A stretch of 64,000 nucleotides of DNA, taken from Paenibacillus sp. 37 (lineage in GTDB: Bacteria > Bacillota > Bacilli > Paenibacillales > Paenibacillaceae). Positions 34,722 to 42,443 of this stretch are shown here, piece by piece. The stretch spans positions 1,426,001 to 1,490,000 of the forward strand of contig NZ_CP043761.1 of the NCBI RefSeq assembly GCF_008386395.1, in the 5' to 3' direction. A program made the position numbers and the translations under genes. The stretch's first letter is position 1. Each line of letters begins with the position of its first letter. The notes under the pieces are model-generated. The model did no database searches. It was not told the DNA's origin and saw only the letters and a list, made by a program, of their open reading frames with translations.

Positions 34722-35772
34722 AGAGCAGACGTTTGAAATTATTTTAAATCGAATGCTGGATAGGGTACCGGATGGTGTGGATAAACGTGAAGGCAGTATT
34801 ATCTATGATGCGCTTGCCCCAGCAGCTGTGGAAATGGCTCAGATGTATATCGAGTTAGATGTGAACGCCAACCTGAAGTTTGCGGATACAGCTTCTGGAG
34901 AATATCTGGATCGCGCGGTGGCTTGGTCGGGCATTCAACGGAAAGCGGCCACGAAGGCACGTTGGGTTGGCAGTTTCCGGGATAATGAAGGTAAGCCTGT
35001 TGAGGTTCCTTTAGAGAGTCGTTTTTCCACGGGGGATCGGGTGTACGTTATAGTGGAGCGCATCGCGGCAGGACGATATGTGTTGGAGTGTGAAGTCGCG
35101 GGAGCGGAAGGAAATGAATATACGGGGGCGCTGCTGCCCATCGATTATATTACTGGCTTGACGACGGCTGAATTGACACAGTTGCTGGTTTCTGGCGAAG
35201 ACGAGGAAACGGATCAGGCCTTGTATGATCGCTATCAGGACAAAGTTTCCCGTCCGGTCACGAGTGCGAACAAATATCAGTATGAGTTATGGGCACGGGA
35301 AAACTCTGGTGTGGGCAAAGCGAAGGCTTTTCCACTGTGGGATGGTCCAGGTACAGTCAAAGTGGCATTGCTGAATAATGAAATGAAAACACCTGCTGAG
35401 GCGGTTATTGAGGCGGTCCAGGAATATATCGACCCAACCCAGGACGGAATGGGCGAAGGTGCTGCTCCAATTGGCCCTGTGGTCACAGTAGTGGGAGCGG
35501 AAGAGGTTCCTATTGATGTGGAGGTACAGGTCACGCTTGCTTCTGGTTCAACGTATGAGGGTGTAAAGACACTGATTGAAACGGGAGTTACGGCATATCT
35601 GAAAGAACTTGCTTTTGCCGATCCGTTGGTTCGTTGGACACGGATTGCCAATGTCATTCTGGATATTCCGCCCGTAATCGATTATAGCGATCTGCTGGTG
35701 AATGGTGGGATGTCCAATCTGGAGATCGCCCCCGGTGCAGTAGCCGTTCTTGGGACGGTGAAGGTGACATGA
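34714..35772 (+). CDS. XkdT-like baseplate J protein, module 2
   Basis: 352 residues, gpJ/gp6-type wedge. YEEQTFEIILNRMLDRVPDG and VDKREGSIIYDALAPAAVEM open the protein; the conserved block VGKAKAFPLWDGPGTVKVAL ... IDPTQDGMGEGAAPIGPVV and the C-terminus WTRIANVILDIPPVIDYSDL follow. The last 110 residues are the best-conserved stretch between the two modules. Starts inside the preceding gene after GGAGGTGAAC and overlaps the next by ATGA. Confidence 0.93.
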   Translation: MYEEQTFEIILNRMLDRVPDGVDKREGSIIYDALAPAAVEMAQMYIELDVNANLKFADTASGEYLDRAVAWSGIQRKAATKARWVGSFRDNEGKPVEVPLESRFSTGDRVYVIVERIAAGRYVLECEVAGAEGNEYTGALLPIDYITGLTTAELTQLLVSGEDEETDQALYDRYQDKVSRPVTSANKYQYELWARENSGVGKAKAFPLWDGPGTVKVALLNNEMKTPAEAVIEAVQEYIDPTQDGMGEGAAPIGPVVTVVGAEEVPIDVEVQVTLASGSTYEGVKTLIETGVTAYLKELAFADPLVRWTRIANVILDIPPVIDYSDLLVNGGMSNLEIAPGAVAVLGTVKVT

Positions 35773-36314
35773 GTAAAGCAGAGGCATTAATGACTCTTTT
35801 GCCCCCGTTATATGAAAATGTGCTGGAGATGCAGCTTCTTACGGAGACCGAAGGTGTTGAGCTGGACCAGCTTACGGTGGGTTTGGAAAGTGTGCTGGAC
35901 CAATTCTACCCGGAGTCTGCGACCTGGGCATTGGAACATTACGAGCGGGATTTGCAGATTCAGACGAATCAAGCCAAGCCAGACGACCAGCGGAGATCCG
36001 TAATCATCTCCAAAATGCGCGGCAGTGGCAAAGTCTCTGGCTCCATGCTCAAGAACGTGGCGCAAGCCTACGAAAGTGGCGGGATTGATGTATCCGTATC
36101 GCCCGAGGAGTACTTGATCCGAATTCGTTTCATCGACACATGGGGCTTGCCGCCCAATCTGGACGATCTGAAGGCAGCGATTGAGGATATCAAACCGGCA
36201 CATATGACCGTGGACTACCGTCTGCGGTATTTGACGATCTCGGAAGTTGAGAGCATGACGCTGGATGAAATTGAACAGACTCGACAGGATAAATTTGCAG
36301 GAGGTGGAGTATAG
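35769..36314 (+). CDS. XkdU-like (gpI/YmfQ) baseplate protein, module 2
   Basis: 181 residues, DUF2313. ALMTLLPPLYENVLEMQLLT, FYPESATWALEHYERDLQI, RRSVIISKMRGSGKVSGSML, and DTWGLPPNLDDLKAAIEDI with KPAHMTVDYRLRYL mirror the module 1 protein. It connects baseplate to fibre. The C-terminus ends in EVESMTLDEIEQTRQD, lacking the WDELD repeats of module 1. Overlaps the J protein by ATGA; the fibre gene starts at once after its stop. Confidence 0.92.
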   Translation: MSKAEALMTLLPPLYENVLEMQLLTETEGVELDQLTVGLESVLDQFYPESATWALEHYERDLQIQTNQAKPDDQRRSVIISKMRGSGKVSGSMLKNVAQAYESGGIDVSVSPEEYLIRIRFIDTWGLPPNLDDLKAAIEDIKPAHMTVDYRLRYLTISEVESMTLDEIEQTRQDKFAGGGV

Positions 36315-36953
36315 ATGAATGAACCGAAAACACCGAATTTGGGATTGAATAAAATTGATCGTTCCTCGCCATCGACGACTTATTTTGATCTGGATAAGTA
36401 TTTGGATCAGAACTGGGAGAAGGTTGACGAGGGTGTTGCAACACGAGATGAAGTTGAGGAACTTCGCCAATCGGTAAACGAGATGGACATTCCAGACGCA
36501 TCGCTGACTCAAAAAGGTAAAGTGCAGTTATCAAGCAAAACAAACGGAATATCTGAAGAGTTTGCACCAACTGAAAAGGCGTTAAATGATGCAAGATTAG
36601 CTGCTCAAAAGTACACAGATGATAAGACATGGCAGAAGTACAAGCTTACACAGGATAATGGAGAACCAACCTTAATTGCCGCTAATTACGACCTAAACAC
36701 TTTGAAAGCAACTGGCGTTTATGGTTGTCAAAATGCAGTGAATGCACCTTTGGTGAGTAGGGCATGGGAAATAAGGGTTGTTCGATCTGTATCATTAGAT
36801 TCTATTATCCAGGAAGTCACTTCTTACACGACCGGAACAGATACCCAAGTGATGAAATATATTAGGAAAACGCAAAACGCAAGCGCTAATCCTTCTACTT
36901 GGACGGCGTGGCAATTGATGACACCACAACCAAACGTATGGGGGGCGTTATGA
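36315..36953 (+). CDS. Tail fibre protein, module 2
   Basis: 212 residues. An N-terminal part (TPNLGLNKIDRSSPSTTYFD) attaches to the baseplate. The anchor block MDIPDASLTQKGKVQLSSKT is nearly the same as in the module 1 fibre, and the following PTEKALNDARLAAQKYTDDK is a common fibre linker. After it the sequence diverges (ATGVYGCQNAVNAPLVSRAW, WTAWQLMTPQPNVWGAL), a short pyocin-knob-like domain. The DNA becomes clearly more AT-rich from about 36540, suggesting horizontal replacement of the receptor-binding end. Confidence 0.85.
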   Translation: MNEPKTPNLGLNKIDRSSPSTTYFDLDKYLDQNWEKVDEGVATRDEVEELRQSVNEMDIPDASLTQKGKVQLSSKTNGISEEFAPTEKALNDARLAAQKYTDDKTWQKYKLTQDNGEPTLIAANYDLNTLKATGVYGCQNAVNAPLVSRAWEIRVVRSVSLDSIIQEVTSYTTGTDTQVMKYIRKTQNASANPSTWTAWQLMTPQPNVWGAL

Positions 36954-37565
36954 TTGGCTGATGTACTCAAAAAAATGTATGGCGGTGTAGTTCCAACGGC
37001 AATTACTGATTTATACAAAGCTCCACCGGGAAAGAGGGCTGTTTTGAAATCCTTGATTCTTTGTAATCAAACTTCAAGTGACCAACTTTTTTGGATTGAA
37101 TTGGGCGGATATTATTTTGTGCATATGCAGACTATCAAAGCAAACGACACTCTCGTTATTCCCGTTTTTGATCAAGTGTTAGCCGCGGGTACAAACATAC
37201 GCATATGGTCACAAAACGCTAACTCAATTGTTGCGCGGTTGAGTGGATATGAAACAGATAGAATGGACTTGATATCAGTAAGAGCGAATTTGACCGCTAC
37301 AGATACAACAATTCTAAGCAATACAGCGACACTGTTGATTAAATCGATTGTTATATGTTGCCGAACCACGGACCCGGTAAAATTAAACCTACTATTTGGG
37401 AGTGATTATATAATCTCAAATAGAGCACTTGGAAAGTTGGAAACGTTATTAGTCCCTGTAGCAGATCAATTTTTCCCAGCCGGGGAAGTAATAAAAAGCG
37501 GAGCGCCTGGCGTTACCGGGTCTGCTAATGTGGTAGTTCATATCAATGCAATGGTGGTGACCTAA
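36954..37565 (+). CDS. Fibre-associated protein, module 2 (two repeated beta domains)
   Basis: 203 residues, TTG start immediately after the fibre stop with GGGGGGCG upstream. It consists of two related halves: ITDLYKAPPGKRAVLKSLIL with CNQTSSDQLFWIELGG, and TTILSNTATLLIKSIVICCR with TTDPVKLNLLFGSDY. Each is a predicted jelly-roll-like strand set. No known family name comes to mind, and module 1 has nothing similar. Probably a trimeric fibre tip or receptor-binding subunit, judged by place and composition. AT-rich DNA relative to the core tail genes. Confidence 0.7.
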   Translation: MADVLKKMYGGVVPTAITDLYKAPPGKRAVLKSLILCNQTSSDQLFWIELGGYYFVHMQTIKANDTLVIPVFDQVLAAGTNIRIWSQNANSIVARLSGYETDRMDLISVRANLTATDTTILSNTATLLIKSIVICCRTTDPVKLNLLFGSDYIISNRALGKLETLLVPVADQFFPAGEVIKSGAPGVTGSANVVVHINAMVVT

Positions 37566-38122
37566 TGCCGACACTTGATAATTTCAAATTGAGCAATTAC
37601 AGGTTGGGTGGGCCGGGTGGGGATGTTGAATCTGATTATTATCTGATTTATTCAAAAAATATAAATGTAAATAAAACCGGATCAACTCTTACGAAGATGT
37701 TTGAATTAGGATCAAACAAGGCGTTCATTCACCTCCATGATAGGGGCGCGATAATCTCCGGTGCCAACCCAACAACCGACATCACCACGAACATAGCTTT
37801 AACAACTACAGACCCAGACGGGACGGAAAGACATGTTTTTTCTCCTTCCAAGCTAGTAACGAGATTGAACAACGGGACAAGTTTCGCAACATCATCACGA
37901 AGATACGTTGTTTCCATGTACATTGACATAGTAAGCAAAGTTGTTACTTACTATTGGTCTGATAGCACAGCTAATAATTATGAGTATTCAGCCGAGGCTA
38001 TATCTAGCGGTTTAACTTACAAATCTCTTAATCTTTCGTTGTACTCAGTCACAAACGCTTTGGGTCAAGGTGGTTATTCTGAATTCTCTGCAAGCCAAAT
38101 TGTAGTAAGTCGCCTGAAATGA
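37565..38122 (+). CDS. Fibre-associated / putative receptor-binding protein, module 2
   Basis: 185 residues, not assigned to a family. It begins PTLDNFKLSNYRLGGPGGDV and is rich in Ser/Thr/Asn/Tyr with alternating strands (SDYYLIYSKNINVNKTGSTL, RYVVSMYIDIVSKVVTYYW, GGYSEFSASQIVVSRLK). The pattern resembles a concanavalin-like or other carbohydrate-binding beta sandwich. Its start overlaps the stop of the previous gene (TAATG). Likely the last structural gene of module 2; a terminator follows within 180 bases. Confidence 0.65.
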   Translation: MPTLDNFKLSNYRLGGPGGDVESDYYLIYSKNINVNKTGSTLTKMFELGSNKAFIHLHDRGAIISGANPTTDITTNIALTTTDPDGTERHVFSPSKLVTRLNNGTSFATSSRRYVVSMYIDIVSKVVTYYWSDSTANNYEYSAEAISSGLTYKSLNLSLYSVTNALGQGGYSEFSASQIVVSRLK

Positions 38123-38272
38123 TCCGTTTTCAGACTATCAACGGAGAAATAGAGAGATAGCAGGGGGAAAGGGTGTGACGTTGTGAACCGGGAAAGCTTA
38201 TACCGCATACTCACAACATGAAGAGATATATAGCGTGGGGATCACATAGAGATAACCAGCGTACTTATATGG

Positions 38273-38300
38273 TAGCGTGCCTACATGGTACGCTATTTTT
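38273..38300 (+). terminator. Intrinsic terminator after tail module 2
   Basis: TAGCGT (38273-38278) pairs with ACGCTA (38290-38295) around an 11-base loop, and T5 follows. It would separate structural genes from the lysis genes unless read through. Confidence 0.75.
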
Positions 38301-38341
38301 ATGCCCTCTGAAGTGGTCAGAAAGAGTACTCAAAAATTACA

Positions 38342-38375
38342 AACACCCCACAATTATAGCTGGGGTGTTGTTCTT
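38342..38375. terminator. Hairpin terminator between module 2 and convergent pseudogene
   Basis: AACACCCCA (38342-38350) and TGGGGTGTT (38361-38369) form a 9-bp hairpin. T-rich sequence lies on both sides. It probably serves the minus-strand gene that ends at 38421. Confidence 0.65.
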
Positions 38376-38420
38376 CTATGTGAACAGACTTTTTTTGCTA
38401 AGTAAAAGGCGCTGAGATTA

Positions 38421-39125
38421 TTAGAACTTCACAGTGTAGTAGTTTCTGTCGCGAAGTATTGGATCAGAAATTTTAACATCAGAAACTTTTACGCCTGGCT
38501 TAATTAACTTACCAACAGATACACTTGACCACTCGTTTACAGTAATATTTCCCGAAGCGGTTGTTCCACCCATATACTCGACTCCAGTATCTAAAGTATA
38601 GATATCAATAAAATGGATGGAAGCCCATTTTGGAAATGTTGTTGGTTCTTTTTTAACTAACACATCGAATTCAACAATCGCGTATGTAGCACCTTCTCCT
38701 GCAGGTGAGTCATTGAAACTACTATCATATCTAACACCTGTAACTTTAATGTCAAAATAAGGTGTTTTGACAACATCGCCTACATTGTAAATCTTGCTTT
38801 GTGTTTGGCTTGTAGTGCTAGGGGAGTGGAGGAATTGTTGTTCAAAAACGATTCTCCTTTAGTTTCAAACTCAATTTTCTTTTGCTCTTTGTCATAAATT
38901 AATTTGTAACCAGTCATTTCTGCAACTTCACGAATAGGCAAGTATGTTTTTCCGTTATAAACCAGCGTGTCAGATTGCAAATTTTGTTCCTTGCCATCAA
39001 CAGCGAATGAAAATTTGGTCAATATGGCATTAACCGTAGAGGGGGGCGGCTGCAGCAAGGGTTGCTGATCCGATCATCATGCCAATACCGAGAGTGGCCA
39101 CTGTTTTAAATAATGATTTTTTCAA
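38421..39125 (-). pseudogene. Broken secreted protein: copper-amine-oxidase-N stalk plus DUF4352-like domain
   Basis: Read on the minus strand, TTG at 39125 (after AAAGGAG) starts a signal peptide, KKSLFKTVATLGIGMMIGSA then TLAAA. At a run of six C (39041-39046 as G on plus) the frame must shift to continue as STVNAILTKFSFAVDGKEQN and LVYNGKTYLPIREVAEMTGY, a copper amine oxidase N-terminal (stalk) domain. At a run of four C (38821-38824) it must shift back to the first frame for KIYNVGDVVKTPYFDIKVTG ... IVEFDVLVKKEPTT ... DRNYYTVKF, a DUF4352-like beta domain. One inserted C and one lost C explain both. Either a recent pseudogene or homopolymer sequence errors. It lies inside the phage-like locus but on the opposite strand. 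Confidence 0.75.
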
Positions 39126-39291
39126 AGTGTGAGTCTCCTTTATAAATGGGGTATACACTTTATTTCGGTAAACACTGGAAATAGTTTATAGCACCTCTCC
39201 CAAAAAGACGGTACTTAATATGTTTGCCTAAATGAAATCACATCGATTTTCCCGGATGGGTCGAGGGCATAAAAATGAAGGAGGGAAGGCC

Positions 39292-39783
39292 ATGTTTAAT
39301 CGAGGGGGATTTAACCGCATGGCCTTTAACCGCCAAATATCCGTATTCGTGTTTGGTCGTGCTGTCGCAGACGTTTCCGGATCTGCGGCGGCGGTCGGCA
39401 CGATGGAAATGACGGGTTCGGCGCGGTTATGGATGTGGCAACCAATGCTAAGGCGATTACATTTGAGAGGTTACGAAACGGGCTATCATGGATGTTAGTT
39501 TTGGTAAGGTCGCGAAAGATAGCCGATACCATGTTTAAATTTCTGTAATTCACAGGTCAGTTCAAACCAGGTGATCAAATTATCATAGATGCCAACACAT
39601 TTAAAATCACACAAAACGGCATGACCGCTTCACATTTACTATTTTAGAAGGCGATTTTATTAATTGAAATTTAAATCTAAATCTTAGTGAAAACAATTTA
39701 ACATGGACAGACCCTTGTTCAGGGAATAAACGAACTTGTATTAAGGACTACACGCAATCCACTAATTTTTTTTTTGTTTCTAA
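39292..39783 (+). pseudogene. Decayed siphophage-type distal tail protein
   Basis: ATG at 39292 after GGAGGG opens FNRGGFNRMAFNRQISVFVF then GRAVADVSGSAAAVGTMEMT, the typical start of Paenibacillus prophage distal-tail-like proteins. After about 65 codons the frame is lost. Later pieces in other frames are TGQFKPGDQIIIDANTFKIT with QNGMTASHLLF, then EGDFIN, then LNLSENNLTWTDPCSGNKRT, which are the C-terminal landmarks of the same kind of protein. At least three disruptions separate them. The middle is shortened. It is a relic of another phage tail system. Confidence 0.65.
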
Positions 39784-39816
39784 AACGATTATACGAATCA
39801 CAAAGGAGGTGAAACC

Positions 39817-40314
39817 ATGGAAAGATGGGATACCCTATGGAAATGGGGAATTGCGCTGATGAGCAGCTCGGCAACCTACTTCTTCGGAGGCTGGTCAGGA
39901 GTGCTCGGTGTATTGCTTGTATTCGTCATCCTCGACTACCTAACGGGCATCGCGGCGGCGGGCATGAGTGGCAAGTTAGAGAGTAATGTTGGCATGTTCG
40001 GCATCGCACGAAAGGTATTTATATTTGCAATGGTATCGGTGGCTCATCTGGTGGACGGTGTTCTGGGAGACGGACATTTGTTCAGGGATGCGGTCGCCTT
40101 TTTTTATATCGCAAATGAGTTGTTGTCCATCATCGAAAACGGGGGTAAGTTGGGCGCTCCAATTCCGCCAGTGATTCGGCAAGCTATTGAAGTGCTCAAG
40201 GGCAAAGGGGGGACCGGGGAACTCCCCGGTAACTTCTCCCCAAGTGCCAAAGACTCTTTTTCACAGCCAGATCCGGATGACATAGATTCACAGACTGGAG
40301 ATAGCAAGAAGTAA
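39817..40314 (+). CDS. Phage holin (toxin-secretion/holin family)
   Basis: 165 residues. Three hydrophobic segments (WGIALMSSSATYFFGGW, VLGVLLVFVILDYLTGIAAA, VFIFAMVSVAHLVDGVLGDG) and the family's DYLTG and FYIANELLSIIENGGKLGAP motifs identify the TcdE/phage_holin_4 group. Holins make lesions in the cytoplasmic membrane to let the lysin reach the wall. The acidic hydrophilic C-terminus (DPDDIDSQTGDSKK) is usual. AAAGGAGGTGAAACC is an ideal ribosome site. With the lysin gene it is the only lysis cassette for both tail modules. Confidence 0.9.
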   Translation: MERWDTLWKWGIALMSSSATYFFGGWSGVLGVLLVFVILDYLTGIAAAGMSGKLESNVGMFGIARKVFIFAMVSVAHLVDGVLGDGHLFRDAVAFFYIANELLSIIENGGKLGAPIPPVIRQAIEVLKGKGGTGELPGNFSPSAKDSFSQPDPDDIDSQTGDSKK

Positions 40315-40564
40315 TGCGACTATAGCAAGCTAGCACGTGAAACTACACATAACTCAACACATTAGGGACACGCACACAAGCAACCCCTGATCCAACCGCA
40401 TTAACTATAGGAGCATTTTGCATCAATCCAGAGAGTGACATCCAATCAGCAATTTATAGATCAGAATGCTCTAATCTGTCTATACTTGTACCCGGGAACG
40501 CTTGAATCGAATGGTGTAAAATGCTGAACAAACGGCAATTTGCCGCATAAAGGGTGTGAGAAAC

Positions 40565-41524
40565 ATGCAAACGAGAAGTTCGGGCAACACACAGGGCATT
40601 GACGTCTCCCGATACCAGAGCAATATTGACTGGGCGAAGGTGAAGGCAAGTGGCATGACATTTGTATTCATCAAGGCAACTGAGGGACAGACATATACCG
40701 ATCCCAATTATCAGAACAATGTAACCGGTGCACTGGCGGCGGGCATGCTGGTGGGAACCTATCACTTCTTCCGCGCGACATCTACTGATGGTGCCAAAGC
40801 TGAAGCGGCACATTACGCCAATACGCTTAACAAAGTTGGAGGCGCCAAAGCGTTACAACTGCCACCCGTCATGGACTACGAGAACAACCCCGGCAACCTG
40901 AGCAAAGCGCAGATGAATACGGTTGCCAAAGCTTTTTTAACCGAACTACAACGTCTGACAGGTGTAAAACCGATCATATACACGGGCAATTCATTTGCCG
41001 GGAATTTTGACACATCACTCAGCTCATACGATCTGTGGATCGCGCGTTACAGCAACACCCGTGTACCGGAAGACCAACCGGCATGGAAGCGTTGGACGTT
41101 CTGGCAGTATACGGATTCAGGCAAGGTGAATGGCATTAGTGGCAACGTGGATATGAATGAATTCGAGGGAACAGCGGCACAGCTCAGAGCAAGATACGCA
41201 GCAGCCACTCCGAACCCCCCGGAGCCATCCAATCCGACGAATCCAAGTCATCCGAATCCACCAACCGAACCACCGAAAGGGGGCGAACCGATGACAGCCG
41301 AAGAGAAAGCAGCGTTTGATGCGCTCAAATCCCAGGTCGACAAACTGCAGGCGCGTCAGCAAATGGAAGTTCCAGTATGGGCAAAAGCAGCTGTGGATGC
41401 AGCACTGGCATATGACACCAAAAATCCATTGTTCAGCATCGATAATGGGGCGAGTTATGATTTTTACCGTTTTATTACCGTGATGCATCGCAGAGGTTTG
41501 TTTAAAAAGTTAGCTGATTCTTAG
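40565..41524 (+). CDS. GH25 endolysin (N-acetylmuramidase)
   Basis: About 319 residues. The GH25 domain covers residues 10-210, with the catalytic Asp in GIDVSRYQ, FIKATEGQTYTDPNY, the Asp/Glu pair VMDYENNPG, and WTFWQYTDSGKV. A Pro/Asn-rich linker follows. The C-terminal part (WAKAAVDAALAYDTKNPLF, FYRFITVMHRRGLFKKL) is a small helical domain common to Paenibacillus phage lysins, presumably wall-binding. No signal peptide is present, so release needs the holin. ATG 40565 is used because AAAGGG is too close to the upstream GTG at 40556. Cuts the glycan strand of peptidoglycan. Confidence 0.92.
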   Translation: MQTRSSGNTQGIDVSRYQSNIDWAKVKASGMTFVFIKATEGQTYTDPNYQNNVTGALAAGMLVGTYHFFRATSTDGAKAEAAHYANTLNKVGGAKALQLPPVMDYENNPGNLSKAQMNTVAKAFLTELQRLTGVKPIIYTGNSFAGNFDTSLSSYDLWIARYSNTRVPEDQPAWKRWTFWQYTDSGKVNGISGNVDMNEFEGTAAQLRARYAAATPNPPEPSNPTNPSHPNPPTEPPKGGEPMTAEEKAAFDALKSQVDKLQARQQMEVPVWAKAAVDAALAYDTKNPLFSIDNGASYDFYRFITVMHRRGLFKKLADS

Positions 41525-41569
41525 CAAATTAAAATTTTTATTTTATTTAAATGTGGATTGAGTGGAGAA

Positions 41570-41609
41570 GGAACACGGGACGTTTCTTGTCGAACTGTGT
41601 TCCTTTTTT
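41570..41609 (+). terminator. Intrinsic terminator after the lysis cassette
   Basis: GGAACAC (41570-41576) and GTGTTCC (41597-41603) form the stem, followed by T6. It marks the end of the tail locus. Confidence 0.85.
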
Positions 41610-42443
41610 GTGTTTTATGTAAGTAATATTAACGCATATAATAAAGTTGAAGACTTATGTCTGTAAATCTCTTGTCTAATTGATTAATGTGATGTAAAGT
41701 AAGTTACACGAAATTGTTTTTCACCACAGTTTATTTACACAATCCTCCTCATCATGACAAAACCATAACATATGAAGTTATTGTAATGTCTCTCTGTTGT
41801 ACAATCCAACATCTCAAGATCTCGTTCATACGTTATACACATCCAATCTGCAAGAGATAACCACCCTAATAAACAACTCACACATCTAAACTACCTAGCC
41901 TATGTAGAGTTTCTTTCGTCCGTATTGCAAACGATACCTAGTCCAGCTCCCACACTGCATACTCAAAACGACCCGCACCCGCTCAAGGGATAGGTTTGAT
42001 TGCAGAGCCAGCAGCGTAGTATCTATATGCCCATCTGTAATTTTAATCTACTGATTTGAACATGCTCTTATCGGTCTGTAACCGTTTGCTGTTGCTTATT
42101 GACCTAAGTTCAAATAAAACGCAACCATCATAAGCAGCAATCTCATTCAATTTCATAGATTCATCTCACAAGATACGTTGTTGAAGCTTTTTCTTTTTCT
42201 ATAAAAGTATTTAACCGATGTCCTCAATCCTGTGCACGATCTGATATTTGCCTGTATTCCATACGTATCCCATGCTGTTTTTACATTTCACATACATGCC
42301 TTACTTTTCCCAGAACATTAATTCAGGTATCTCAGGCATTTAAAGCCTTTTATATGATACAGAGCACCAAACCGATTGCCAACATTGGAGATCTTTCGTG
42401 CCAGCATCACACACATTATGAGACAGGGAAGGGTGTTGTACGT
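41610..42443 (+). other. Long AT-rich intergenic region with one weak promoter candidate
   Basis: About 830 bases without a gene. TTGTTG (42178-42183), a 16-base spacer and TATAAA (42200-42205) form a possible sigma-A promoter for the ABC operon. I searched for T-box, riboswitch and repeat cores and saw none. Confidence 0.4.

Noticed and set aside
38218..38415. 65-codon frame after tail module 2
   Set aside because: It runs through a terminator hairpin, has no fitting family and no good ribosome site.
14801..41524. Complete prophage
   Set aside because: No head, packaging, integration or replication gene, and no attachment-site repeats flanking the locus. Two full tails with lysis genes fit a tailocin better.
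41640..42353. T-box leader or small gene before the ABC operon
   Set aside because: No T-box core, no specifier-like hairpin and no open frame with a start signal; only a weak promoter.
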